From Microbacterium sp. 2FI (GTDB lineage: Bacteria; Actinomycetota; Actinomycetes; Actinomycetales; Microbacteriaceae), in NCBI RefSeq assembly GCF_005502885.1, contig NZ_SCMR01000002.1, positions 186,001-250,000 on the forward strand: 64,000 nt of DNA, in the 5' to 3' direction. The position numbers and the translations under genes are program-made. Shown piece after piece: positions 55,654 to 64,000 of the stretch. Each line of letters begins with the position of its first letter. The stretch's first letter is position 1. Below the pieces are notes generated by a model that saw only the letters and a program-made list of their open reading frames with translations, did no database searches and was not told where the DNA came from.

Positions 55654-56159
55654 CCCGCACCGGCGCGCTGCTGGTCGTCGTCGCCGTCGCCGTCATCGCA
55701 CTCGGCCTGATCTCGTGGGCGTGGTGGCGGCGGAGCCGCCGCGACGCCGCGATGAAAGCACCGGTCGGCGAAGCACCCGCCGACGCGATCACCCGCGCCG
55801 TCTTCGCCGCGCTCTACGTGGCGACGACCCGCCACGACGAGCCGCTCGAGCGCCTCGCAATCGCTGGCCTCGGCTTCCGCTCGCGCGCAGACGTCACCGT
55901 CACCGATCGGGGCGTGGCACTGGACCTCACGGGGCAGCCGCGCATCTTCCTCGACGCGGCGCGCATCATCGACGTCGCCCAGGCGACCGTCGCGATCGAC
56001 CGCGTCGTCGAGCCCGGCGGCCTCACGCGCCTCTCCTGGCGCCTCGACGACGGCACCGTCGTCGACTCGTATCTCCGCCCGCAGGATGCCTCGGCTCGCG
56101 CCCTCGCAGACGCCGTGGCCGGCATCCTCCTCTCCACCCAGACGGGAACCGACGCATGA
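55650..56159 (+). CDS. Membrane protein of the pyr operon
   Basis: The 169-aa protein has one N-terminal TM helix ([21 protein letters not shown]), a basic RRSRRD stop-transfer, and a cytoplasmic domain of about 120 residues with a beta-rich, PH-like rhythm ([27 protein letters not shown]). Its function is unknown. An uncharacterised membrane protein stands at the same place, between pyrC and carA, in the mycobacterial pyr operon. The position and the tight four-base overlaps on both sides point to a conserved link to pyrimidine synthesis or to its regulation. Confidence 0.75.
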   Translation: MTRTGALLVVVAVAVIALGLISWAWWRRSRRDAAMKAPVGEAPADAITRAVFAALYVATTRHDEPLERLAIAGLGFRSRADVTVTDRGVALDLTGQPRIFLDAARIIDVAQATVAIDRVVEPGGLTRLSWRLDDGTVVDSYLRPQDASARALADAVAGILLSTQTGTDA

Positions 56160-57310
56160 CCTCCCTGTTCCGCTCCGATCCGGCCGTCCTCGTCCTCGAG
56201 GACGGCACCCGCCACATCGGCCGCGCCTACGGCGCCACGGGCACCTCGCTCGGCGAGGTCGTCTTCGCCACCGGCATGACCGGCTATCAGGAGACCCTGA
56301 CCGACCCCTCGTACGCCGGCCAGATCGTGCTCCAGACGGCGCCGCACATCGGCAACACCGGCATGAACGACGAAGACCCCGAGTCGCGCCGCATCTGGGT
56401 GTCGGGCTACATCGTCCGCGACCCCTCGCGGGTCGTGTCGAACTGGCGCGCCGACGAGTCGCTCGACGACGCGCTTGTCGGCGACGGCGTCGTCGGCATC
56501 AGCGGCATCGACACACGTGCCGTGACGCGCCACATCCGCTCGGCCGGCAGCATGCGCGGCGGGATCTTCTCGGGCGAGGCCGCGGGACTGGATGCCGAGG
56601 AGCAGCTGCGGGTCGTGCGCGAAGCGCCGCAGATGGCCGGGCAGAACCTGTCGGCAGCCGTGTCGGTCGCGTCGGCCGAGGTGACGCCGGCGACCGGCGA
56701 GCGCATCGGCAACCTCGCGGTGCTCGATCTCGGCGTCAAGCAGGCGACGATCGACAACCTCGCAGCCCGCGGGTTCGACGTCCACGTGCTGCCGCAGGAC
56801 GTCACGATCGAGGGCATCCGCGCGATCGATCCGGTCGCGGTCTTCTACTCCAACGGACCCGGCGACCCGGCGGCATCCGGTGACCACGTCGCGCTGCTGC
56901 GCAGCGTGCTCGACGAGGGACTGCCCTTCTTCGGCATCTGCTTCGGCAACCAGCTGCTCGGCCGCGCTCTCGGGCTCGGCACGTACAAGCTGCCGTTCGG
57001 CCACCGCGGCATCAACCAGCCGGTGATGGACAAGGTGACCGGCCGCGTCGAGATCACCGCGCACAATCACGGCTTCGCGGTGGACGCGCCCCTCGAGGGC
57101 TCGTTCGACAGCCCGAACGGCTACGGACGCGTCGAGGTCAGCCACGTCGGCCTCAACGACAACGTCGTCGAGGGCCTGCGCGCCCTCGACATCCCGGCCT
57201 TCTCGGTGCAGTACCACCCCGAAGCGGCCGCGGGACCCCACGACGCGAACTACCTGTTCGACCGATTCCGCGACCTGGTCATCGCGACCCAGAAGGACAA
57301 GAATGCCTAA
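56156..57310 (+). CDS. carA: Carbamoyl-phosphate synthase small subunit
   Basis: The 384-aa glutaminase subunit makes ammonia for CarB. The N-terminal domain has [20 protein letters not shown]. The class I amidotransferase domain has [10 protein letters not shown], the nucleophile Cys in [12 protein letters not shown], and the His/Glu in [11 protein letters not shown]. It overlaps carB by eight bases. Confidence 0.97.
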   Translation: MTSLFRSDPAVLVLEDGTRHIGRAYGATGTSLGEVVFATGMTGYQETLTDPSYAGQIVLQTAPHIGNTGMNDEDPESRRIWVSGYIVRDPSRVVSNWRADESLDDALVGDGVVGISGIDTRAVTRHIRSAGSMRGGIFSGEAAGLDAEEQLRVVREAPQMAGQNLSAAVSVASAEVTPATGERIGNLAVLDLGVKQATIDNLAARGFDVHVLPQDVTIEGIRAIDPVAVFYSNGPGDPAASGDHVALLRSVLDEGLPFFGICFGNQLLGRALGLGTYKLPFGHRGINQPVMDKVTGRVEITAHNHGFAVDAPLEGSFDSPNGYGRVEVSHVGLNDNVVEGLRALDIPAFSVQYHPEAAAGPHDANYLFDRFRDLVIATQKDKNA

Positions 57311-60300
57311 GCGCGACGACATCAACTCCGTCCTCGTCATCGGCTCCGGCCCGATCGTGATCGGTCAGGCGTGCGAGTTCGACTACTCCGGCACGCAGGC
57401 CTGCCGGGTCCTCCGCGAAGAGGGCGTGCGCGTCATCCTCGTGAACTCCAACCCGGCGACGATCATGACCGATCCCGACTTCGCCGACGCGACCTACATC
57501 GAGCCGATCAACTGGCGGGTGATCGAGACGATCATCGCGAAGGAGAAGCCCGACGCGATCCTGCCGACCCTCGGCGGTCAGACCGCCCTCAACGCCGCGA
57601 TCGACCTGCACAACCACGGGATTCTCGAGAAGTACGACGTCGAGCTCATCGGCGCGAACTTCGAGGCGATCAACAAGGGCGAGGATCGCCAGATCTTCAA
57701 GCAGCTCGTGCTGGATGCCGGCGCCGACGTAGCCCGCAGCCACATCGCGCACACGATGGACGAGGTGCTCACCGCGGCCGCCGACCTCGGCTACCCGCTT
57801 GTAGTCCGTCCCTCGTTCACGATGGGCGGCCTCGGCTCGGGCTTCGCGTACGACGAGAACGACCTCCGCCGCATCGCCGGCGCGGGCCTGCGCGACTCGC
57901 CGACGACCGAGGTGCTCCTCGAGGAGTCGATCCTCGGGTGGAAGGAGTACGAGCTCGAGCTCATGCGCGACACCGCCGACAACACGGTCGTGGTCTGCTC
58001 GATCGAGAACGTCGACCCGGTCGGGGTACACACCGGCGACTCGATCACGGTCGCCCCGGCGCTCACCCTCACCGACCGCGAGTACCAGAAGCTGCGCGAC
58101 ATCGGCATCGACATCATCCGCGCCGTCGGCGTCGACACCGGCGGCTGCAACATCCAGTTCGCCGTGGATCCCGCCAACGGCCGCATCATCGTGATCGAGA
58201 TGAACCCGCGCGTCTCGCGCTCGTCGGCCCTGGCGTCGAAGGCCACCGGCTTCCCGATCGCGAAGATCGCCGCCAAGCTCGCGATCGGCTACCGCCTCGA
58301 CGAGATCCCCAACGACATCACCAAGGTCACCCCGGCGAGCTTCGAGCCGACGCTCGACTACGTCGTGGTGAAGGTGCCGCGGTTCAACTTCGAGAAGTTC
58401 CCCGCAGCCGACACCACGCTCACCACGACCATGAAGTCGGTCGGCGAGGCGATGGCGATCGGCCGCAACTACGCCACGGCCCTCCAGAAGGCGCTCCGCT
58501 CGCTCGAGAAGCGCGGCTCGAGCTTCCACTGGGGCCCCGAAGACCGCACCGCAGACGAGCTGCTCGAGATCGCGAAGAAGCCCACCGACGGCCGCATCGT
58601 GGTGCTCCAGCAGGCGCTTCGCAAGGGCGCGACGCTCGAGCAGGCGTTCGAGGCGACCAAGATCGACCCGTGGTTCCTCGACCAGATCGTCCTCATCAAC
58701 GAGGTCGCCGACTTCGTCGCGAGCGCCGGTGAGCTGGATGCCGCCACCCTCCGCGTCGCGAAGGAGCACGGCTTCAGCGACGCCCAGATCGCGGAGCTGC
58801 GCGACGTCGCCGAGGCCGAGGTGCGCGGCATCCGTCATGGTCTCGGGCTCCGCCCCGTCTACAAGACGGTCGACACGTGCGCAGGGGAGTTCCCGGCGCT
58901 CACGCCTTACCACTACTCGAGCTACGACGCCGAGACCGAGGTGACGGCATCCGACCGCACCAAGGTGGTCATCATCGGGTCAGGCCCCAACCGCATCGGC
59001 CAGGGCGTGGAGTTCGACTACTCGTGCGTGCACGCCTCGTTCGCCCTGTCGGACGCCGGCTACGAGACCGTCATGGTCAACTGCAACCCCGAGACCGTCT
59101 CGACCGACTACGACACCAGCGACCGCCTGTACTTCGAGCCGCTCACGCTCGAAGATGTGCTCGAGGTCCTTCACGCCGAAGCCCAGTCGGGCAAGATCCT
59201 GGGCGTCATCTGCCAGCTCGGCGGCCAGACGCCGCTGGGCCTCGCGAAGGGCATCGAGCAGGCCGGCTACACGATCCTCGGCACGAGCCCCGCCGCGATC
59301 GACCTCGCCGAGGAGCGGCAGCTCTTCAGCGAGATCCTGGATGCTGCGGGCCTGATCGCACCGCGCCACGGCACCGCGACCGACGTCGAGGGCGCCGTCG
59401 CGATCGCCGAGGACATCGGATACCCGGTCCTCGTCCGACCGAGCTTCGTGCTCGGCGGCCGCGGCATGGAGATCGTCTACGACACCGCGGCACTGCGCGA
59501 CTACTTCCTCCGCACGGCCGGCGAGGTGATCGTCGAGCCCGGCAAGCCGCTGCTGGTCGACCGCTTCCTCGATGACGCCGTCGAGATCGACGTCGACGCG
59601 CTCTACGACGGCGACGAGCTGTACATCGGCGGCGTCATGGAGCACCTCGAAGAGGCCGGCATCCACTCGGGCGATTCGGCGTGCACGCTGCCGCCGGTCT
59701 CGCTCGGGCGGTCCGAGATCGACCGCGTGCGCATCGCGACCCAGGCGATCGCCGAGGGCGTTGGAGTGCGGGGCCTCCTCAACGTGCAGTTCGCGATCTC
59801 GGCGGGCGTCCTCTACGTCATCGAGGCGAACCCCCGCGCGAGCCGCACCGTGCCCTTCGTCTCGAAGGCGCTCGGCATCCCGCTCGCGAAGGCGGCGAGC
59901 CGGATCATGGCGGGATCGACCATCGCCGAGCTCAAGGCCGAGGGCATGCTGCCCGCGCAGGACGGATCGCGCGTGCCGCTGGACGCCCCCGTCGCCGTCA
60001 AGGAGGCCGTGCTGCCGTTCAAGCGCTTCCGCACCGCCGACGGCCAGACGGTCGACTCGGTGCTCGGGCCCGAGATGCGCTCGACCGGCGAGGTCATGGG
60101 CATCGACCGCGACTTCCCGACGGCGTTCGCGAAGTCGCAAGAGGCTGCCTACGGCGGCCTGCCTCTCGAAGGGACCGTGTTCATCTCGGTCGCCGACAGC
60201 GACAAGCGCGCGGTAATCCTGCCCGCCCACCGCCTGCAGGAGCTCGGCTTCACGCTCGTCGCGACCGAGGGCACCGCCGAGATCCTCGCCCGCAACGGCA

Positions 60301-60590
60301 TCGAGGTCACCGTCGTCAACAAGTTCTCGGCGACGCAGGAGTCGGGCGAGACGAACATCGTCGACCTGATCAACGCCGGCGAGATCGACATCATCGTGAA
60401 CACGCCCTCGGGTGGCAGCGCACGTGCCGACGGCTACGAGATCCGCGCGGCGGCGGTCGCCGGCGACAAGGCGCTGTTCACCACGATGGCGGTGCTGGGT
60501 GCCGCGGTGAGTGCCTTGCCGGTGCTCCGCGAAGGCTTCCGCGTGCGGAGCCTGCAGGAGTACGCGGCAGACCGGGCGGTGGGCAGGTGA
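57303..60590 (+). CDS. carB: Carbamoyl-phosphate synthase large subunit
   Basis: The 1095-aa enzyme has two homologous ATP-grasp halves ([21 protein letters not shown] at the start and [20 protein letters not shown] near residue 556). The MGS-like allosteric domain (from about 940, [17 protein letters not shown]) is where UMP acts in some bacteria. Length is normal. pyrF starts on its last bases (GTGA overlap). Confidence 0.98.
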   Translation: MPKRDDINSVLVIGSGPIVIGQACEFDYSGTQACRVLREEGVRVILVNSNPATIMTDPDFADATYIEPINWRVIETIIAKEKPDAILPTLGGQTALNAAIDLHNHGILEKYDVELIGANFEAINKGEDRQIFKQLVLDAGADVARSHIAHTMDEVLTAAADLGYPLVVRPSFTMGGLGSGFAYDENDLRRIAGAGLRDSPTTEVLLEESILGWKEYELELMRDTADNTVVVCSIENVDPVGVHTGDSITVAPALTLTDREYQKLRDIGIDIIRAVGVDTGGCNIQFAVDPANGRIIVIEMNPRVSRSSALASKATGFPIAKIAAKLAIGYRLDEIPNDITKVTPASFEPTLDYVVVKVPRFNFEKFPAADTTLTTTMKSVGEAMAIGRNYATALQKALRSLEKRGSSFHWGPEDRTADELLEIAKKPTDGRIVVLQQALRKGATLEQAFEATKIDPWFLDQIVLINEVADFVASAGELDAATLRVAKEHGFSDAQIAELRDVAEAEVRGIRHGLGLRPVYKTVDTCAGEFPALTPYHYSSYDAETEVTASDRTKVVIIGSGPNRIGQGVEFDYSCVHASFALSDAGYETVMVNCNPETVSTDYDTSDRLYFEPLTLEDVLEVLHAEAQSGKILGVICQLGGQTPLGLAKGIEQAGYTILGTSPAAIDLAEERQLFSEILDAAGLIAPRHGTATDVEGAVAIAEDIGYPVLVRPSFVLGGRGMEIVYDTAALRDYFLRTAGEVIVEPGKPLLVDRFLDDAVEIDVDALYDGDELYIGGVMEHLEEAGIHSGDSACTLPPVSLGRSEIDRVRIATQAIAEGVGVRGLLNVQFAISAGVLYVIEANPRASRTVPFVSKALGIPLAKAASRIMAGSTIAELKAEGMLPAQDGSRVPLDAPVAVKEAVLPFKRFRTADGQTVDSVLGPEMRSTGEVMGIDRDFPTAFAKSQEAAYGGLPLEGTVFISVADSDKRAVILPAHRLQELGFTLVATEGTAEILARNGIEVTVVNKFSATQESGETNIVDLINAGEIDIIVNTPSGGSARADGYEIRAAAVAGDKALFTTMAVLGAAVSALPVLREGFRVRSLQEYAADRAVGR

Positions 60591-61447
60591 TCGGGTTCGG
60601 CCAACGCCTGCTCTCGGCGCTCGACGCGTACGGGCCGCTGTGCGTCGGCATCGATCCGCACGTGCACCTGCTCGCGGAGTGGGGATTGGATGCCGATGCG
60701 GCCGGTGTCCGCGAGTTCGGGCTGCGGGTCGTGGACGCCGCGGCGGGACGCGTGGGCGTCGTCAAGCCCCAGGTCGCCTTCTTCGAGGCGTACGGGTCGC
60801 GAGGCTTCGCGGCGCTCGAAGAGGTGATGGCCGCGGCCCGCGCCGCAGGCCTCCTCGTCATCGCCGACGCCAAGCGCGGAGACATCGGCACCACGATGGA
60901 CGGCTACGCGGCGGCGTGGCTCACCGCCGGCGCACCGCTCGAGGCGGATGCGCTGACGCTCAGCCCCTACCTCGGCGCCGACTCGCTGCGCGCGACCCTC
61001 ACGACCGCGGTGAGAAACGGCAAGGGCGCGTTCGTGCTCGCCGCCACCAGCAACCCCGAGGCGTACGCGGTGCAGAGCGCGCGCACAGTCGACGTGGCCG
61101 CGACCGACGACCAGTCCGTGGCCGAGCGCGTCGCGCGCGACGTGGCCTGGATCAACGGCTCGGTGGCCTTCGACGGCGGCCTCGGCCCGATCGGGCTCGT
61201 GGTCGGCGCGACCGTGGACCGCACCGTCATCGGCCTCCCCGACGACGCCCTCCGCGGCGCACCGCTGCTGGCCCCCGGCTTCGGGGCACAGGGCGCTCGA
61301 CCGGTGGACCTGCCGGCGCTCTTCGGACCGCTCTCGCCGAACGTCGTCGCGAGCGAGAGCCGCAGCATCCTCTCCGCCGGTCCCGCAGCCCTCGCCGGCC
61401 GCATCGCCGAGCACGCCGCCCAGTATCGGGAGCACGCCCATGACTGA
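60587..61447 (+). CDS. pyrF: Orotidine 5'-phosphate decarboxylase (long actinobacterial type)
   Basis: The 286-aa enzyme makes UMP. It has [11 protein letters not shown] and the catalytic Lys-Asp tetrad in [13 protein letters not shown], followed by [10 protein letters not shown] and [11 protein letters not shown]. It is of the long type 2 class common in actinobacteria and myxobacteria. No pyrD is present in this window. It overlaps the gmk fusion by eight bases. Confidence 0.95.
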   Translation: MIGFGQRLLSALDAYGPLCVGIDPHVHLLAEWGLDADAAGVREFGLRVVDAAAGRVGVVKPQVAFFEAYGSRGFAALEEVMAAARAAGLLVIADAKRGDIGTTMDGYAAAWLTAGAPLEADALTLSPYLGADSLRATLTTAVRNGKGAFVLAATSNPEAYAVQSARTVDVAATDDQSVAERVARDVAWINGSVAFDGGLGPIGLVVGATVDRTVIGLPDDALRGAPLLAPGFGAQGARPVDLPALFGPLSPNVVASESRSILSAGPAALAGRIAEHAAQYREHAHD

Positions 61448-62336
61448 TCCCCGCAGGCCCCCCGAGGTCGACCGGGCCGCCGCTTCCCGGCGCGCCGTCG
61501 CCGCGCGCCGCGAGCGCGCGAACCTCAAGAAGGACGTCGCGATGCGGGTCATCACGCCGCAGGAGCTGCTGCGGCGTGCGCTGTCCGACCCCGCCTCGCC
61601 CGCCGGCGCGATGCGGATCACCGAGTTCCTCACCAGCATCCCCGCCATCGGCGAGGGCAAGCGCGACAGCATCCTCTCCGAACTCGCGATCTCGCCCGTG
61701 AAGCGCCTCGGCGGTCTGGGCGCGCGCCAGCGGGTGGACCTGCGCGCGTACCTCGACATGCGCTGGCCCGAATCGCAGCCGCGCGGCGGTCGCAGCCGCC
61801 TGGTCGTCTTGGCGGGGCCCACCGCCGTCGGCAAGGGGACCGTAGCCGCCCACATCAAGGAGCACCACCCCGAGATCCACCTCTCGGTGTCGGCGACGAC
61901 GCGTCCGCCGCGGCCCGGCGAAGTCGACGGCGAGCACTACTACTTCGTCGACGACGCGGAGTTCGACCGGCTCATCGCCGAGGGTGAGCTGCTCGAACAC
62001 GCCACCGTGCACAACGCGCATCGCTACGGCACGCCCCGCGGCCCGATCGAGCGCGTCCTCGCGGACGGCCGTACGGCGCTGCTCGAGATCGACCTGCAGG
62101 GCGCGCGCCAGGTCCGGGCGGCCGAGCCCTCGGCGACGCTCGTGTTCCTGCTGCCGCCCAGCTGGGACGAACTGGTCCAGCGCCTGGTCGGCCGCGGCAC
62201 CGAAGGCGACGAAGAACGGGCGCGACGTCTGCGCACTGCGAAGACCGAACTGGCCTCGCAGGCCGAGTTCGATTTCCGCGTCGTCAACGACGACGTTGCC
62301 CGCGCCGCCGACGAAGTCGCCCGGCTTGCGCACTGA
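61440..62336 (+). CDS. gmk: mIHF domain-guanylate kinase fusion
   Basis: The 298-aa protein is about 100 residues longer than usual guanylate kinase. Residues about 27-108 match the actinobacterial integration host factor mIHF, including LTSIPAIGEGKRDSILSEL and KRLGGLGARQR, a helix-two-turn-helix DNA-binding fold. The kinase follows: P-loop LAGPTAVGKGT (124-134), SVSATTRPPRPGEVDGEHYYFV, and LEIDLQGARQV. In Mycobacterium, mihF and gmk are separate adjacent genes between pyrF and rpoZ; here they form one frame with no internal stop. Whether it is cleaved is unknown. Confidence 0.93.
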   Translation: MTDPRRPPEVDRAAASRRAVAARRERANLKKDVAMRVITPQELLRRALSDPASPAGAMRITEFLTSIPAIGEGKRDSILSELAISPVKRLGGLGARQRVDLRAYLDMRWPESQPRGGRSRLVVLAGPTAVGKGTVAAHIKEHHPEIHLSVSATTRPPRPGEVDGEHYYFVDDAEFDRLIAEGELLEHATVHNAHRYGTPRGPIERVLADGRTALLEIDLQGARQVRAAEPSATLVFLLPPSWDELVQRLVGRGTEGDEERARRLRTAKTELASQAEFDFRVVNDDVARAADEVARLAH

Positions 62337-62352
62337 CCGGCCCCGACTCGCG

Positions 62353-62358
62353 TAGAAT
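62353..62358 (+). promoter_or_regulatory. Probable rpoZ -10 element
   Basis: TAGAAT lies 70 bp before rpoZ. The ribosome site CAGGAGGA follows close to the ATG. Confidence 0.45.
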
Positions 62359-62427
62359 GAGGGGATTGCCTCGGCTCGGCCGCGGCGTCTCACGCTTCCC
62401 ACCGTCATCCGATCCAGGAGGATTCCC

Positions 62428-62682
62428 ATGGCCGGAACGAACCAGGGCATCATCGAGCCCCCCATCGACAGCCTTCTCGAGAAGGTGGACTCCAAGTACC
62501 AGCTCGTGATCTTCGCGTCCAAGCGCGCGCGCCAGATCAACGACTACTACTCGGACCTCCACGAAGGCAACCTCTTCGACAACGTCGGGCCGCTCGTCGA
62601 CTCCACCGTCGAGGACAAGCCGCTCACGATCGCGATGCACGAGATCCACGAGGACAAGCTGCGTCTGCGCCACGTCGAGTAG
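62428..62682 (+). CDS. rpoZ: RNA polymerase omega subunit
   Basis: The 84-aa protein has the omega core [26 protein letters not shown] and ends [15 protein letters not shown]. It helps assemble RNA polymerase. Near-consensus AGGAGGA precedes the ATG. coaBC, often between rpoZ and metK in actinobacteria, is absent here. Confidence 0.96.
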   Translation: MAGTNQGIIEPPIDSLLEKVDSKYQLVIFASKRARQINDYYSDLHEGNLFDNVGPLVDSTVEDKPLTIAMHEIHEDKLRLRHVE

Positions 62683-62767
62683 ACATTACTCAGTGATGCC
62701 CTCGGCTGCGGAGATGTCCGCCACCGGGGGCATACTGGTGCCCGCACACTTCCGACCTGGAGCATCG

Positions 62768-63961
62768 ATGACCGACCTGCGTCTGTTCACGTCCGAATCC
62801 GTCACCGAGGGGCACCCCGACAAGATCTGCGATCAGATCTCGGACGCCATCCTCGACGCGATCATCGCCGAGGATCCGCGCGGTCGCGTGGCCGTCGAGA
62901 CGCTGGTCACGACCGGTCTCGTGCACGTCGCCGGCGAGGTGTCGACCTCTGCCTACGTCGAGATCCCCGCGATCGTGCGCTCGGTCGTCAACCGCATCGG
63001 CTACACCTCGAGCGAGACCGGCTTCGACGGCGGATCGTGCGGCGTGAGCGTCTCGATCGGCGCGCAGTCGTCCGACATCGCCGCCGGTGTCGACAAGGCC
63101 TTCGAGCGCCGCGAAGACGGCTCGGAAGACCCGCACGATCTGCAGGGCGCCGGCGACCAGGGCATCATGTTCGGCTACGCGACGACAGAGACCCCGCAGC
63201 TCATGCCGATGGCGGCGTGGACCGCGCACCGCATGGCCGAGCGGCTCGCCGAGGTTCGCCGCTCGGGCGAACTGCCGTTCCTGCGTCCCGACGGCAAGAC
63301 CCAGGTCACGCTCGGCTACGACGGCCAGACGCCCCGCACCGTCGACTCGATCGTGCTGTCGACCCAGCACAATCCCGACATCTCGCAGAAGGCGCTGCGC
63401 GCCGCAGTGCGCGCCGAGGTCATCGACCCCGTGCTCGAGGCCACCGGGCTCGACGCGCGTGACGTGAACTACTACATCAACCCGGCCGGTCCCTTCGTGA
63501 TCGGCGGACCCAAGGGCGACGCCGGCCTCACCGGCCGCAAGATCATCATCGACACCTACGGCGGCGCGTCTCGCCACGGCGGCGGGGCGTTCAGCGGCAA
63601 GGATCCGTCGAAGGTCGACCGCTCGGCCGCGTACGCGATGCGCTGGGTCGCCAAGAACGCGGTCGCCGCGGGTCTCGCAGACCGCCTCGAGGTGCAGGTC
63701 GCCTACGCGATCGGCAAGGCGAAGCCCGTCGGCCTCTACGTCGAGTCCTTCGGCACGGGGCACGTCTCCGACGAGACGATCACCCGCGCGATCCTCGATG
63801 TCTTCGACCTGCGGCCGAAGGCCATCATCGACCAGCTCGATCTGCTGCGGCCGATCTACGCGCAGACCGCGGCGTACGGCCACTTCGGCCGCGAGCTGCC
63901 CGACTTCACGTGGGAGCGCACCGACCGGGTCGACGACCTGCGCGTGGCCGCCGGTCTCTGA
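62768..63961 (+). CDS. metK: S-adenosylmethionine synthase
   Basis: The 397-aa enzyme makes SAM from methionine and ATP. It has [20 protein letters not shown], the ATP-binding [12 protein letters not shown], and [22 protein letters not shown] (in parts). The ATG at 62768 gives the canonical [12 protein letters not shown] start. No SAM riboswitch is visible in the short 85-bp gap before it. Confidence 0.98.
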   Translation: MTDLRLFTSESVTEGHPDKICDQISDAILDAIIAEDPRGRVAVETLVTTGLVHVAGEVSTSAYVEIPAIVRSVVNRIGYTSSETGFDGGSCGVSVSIGAQSSDIAAGVDKAFERREDGSEDPHDLQGAGDQGIMFGYATTETPQLMPMAAWTAHRMAERLAEVRRSGELPFLRPDGKTQVTLGYDGQTPRTVDSIVLSTQHNPDISQKALRAAVRAEVIDPVLEATGLDARDVNYYINPAGPFVIGGPKGDAGLTGRKIIIDTYGGASRHGGGAFSGKDPSKVDRSAAYAMRWVAKNAVAAGLADRLEVQVAYAIGKAKPVGLYVESFGTGHVSDETITRAILDVFDLRPKAIIDQLDLLRPIYAQTAAYGHFGRELPDFTWERTDRVDDLRVAAGL

Positions 63962-63962
63962 C

Positions 63963-64000
63963 ATGGCGCGGCCTGCGCCGCAGCGGGTCGCCCGCGTGCT
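63963..64000 (+). CDS. priA: Start of primosomal protein N' (priA), cut by window end
   Basis: The visible codons read MARPAPQRVARVL, which matches the RVARVL opening of actinobacterial PriA. The ATG is one base after the metK stop. metK-priA is a common actinobacterial order. Only 12 full codons are present, so the name rests mostly on context. Confidence 0.55.
   Translation, partial: MARPAPQRVARV

Noticed and set aside
57279..60230. Two long open frames antisense to carB
   Set aside because: Shadows of carB, with no domain pattern and no ribosome sites.
62683..62767. SAM riboswitch upstream of metK
   Set aside because: The 85-bp gap is too short and shows no SAM-riboswitch pattern.

Overview
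The window is chromosomal DNA from a high-GC actinobacterium, most likely a member of Microbacteriaceae close to Microbacterium. The evidence is the roughly 70% GC content, almost exclusive GC-ending codons, many GTG starts, and an actinobacterial gene order (pdxST, yebC, ruvCAB, yajC-secDF, relA, then alaS-ruvX-mltG-aroECKBQ-efp-nusB, pyrRBC-carAB-pyrF, gmk-rpoZ-metK-priA). The genus is an inference from gene order and protein feel, not from a search. Coding density is very high. No gap without a gene exceeds about 260 bases, and neighbouring genes often overlap by four bases (ATGA or GTGA).

Layout. 1-0.9 kb: the end of a PemK/MazF-like gene and four tRNA genes (Val-CAC on the minus strand; Gly-GCC, Cys-GCA and Val-GAC on the plus strand). 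0.9-1.4 kb: a double-ACT-domain regulator. 1.4-13.0 kb: the accessory part of the window, a lipid-oxidation cluster. A divergent 256-bp promoter region separates a minus-strand pair (GMC oxidoreductase, alpha/beta hydrolase) from a plus-strand operon (alpha-dioxygenase/cyclooxygenase-like haem peroxidase, SnoaL-like protein, an unusual P450, two tandem alpha/beta hydrolases). A second minus-strand pair (hydrolase plus a 477-aa unknown) follows. The peroxidase keeps the catalytic Tyr and haem His of fatty-acid dioxygenases. The P450 has lost the I-helix acid-alcohol pair and has a peroxygenase-like haem loop, and no redox partner is encoded nearby. I read this as a possible bacterial oxylipin pathway.

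13.2-35.5 kb: housekeeping genes (thrS, a HIT protein, the vitamin B6 locus pdxY-pdxR/pdxS-pdxT with a perfect palindrome between the divergent halves, yebC, ruvCAB with a degenerate LexA-like box, yajC-secD-secF, relA, a DUF349 protein, rarA, rpsD). Scattered among them are an AbiEi-like orphan and two tandemly duplicated lipoproteins. The duplication appears to have carried a copy of the rarA 3' end with it.

35.6-50.5 kb: alaS, ruvX and mltG, the shikimate genes aroE-aroC-aroK-aroB-aroQ, efp, nusB, a SNF2 helicase, and a metallo-beta-lactamase/Rieske fusion. 50.5-52.7 kb: a small accessory island holding a radical SAM enzyme, a 107-aa partner gene with a perfect 12-bp hairpin next to its ribosome binding site, and a DoxX-like membrane protein. 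52.8-64 kb: the pyrimidine operon behind a PyrR-type RNA site, then a guanylate kinase carrying an N-terminal mIHF domain, rpoZ, metK and the first codons of priA.

Across the window the octamer GGATGCCG (or its complement) occurs about 60 times by hand count. Its longest gap coincides almost exactly with the dioxygenase-P450 operon.
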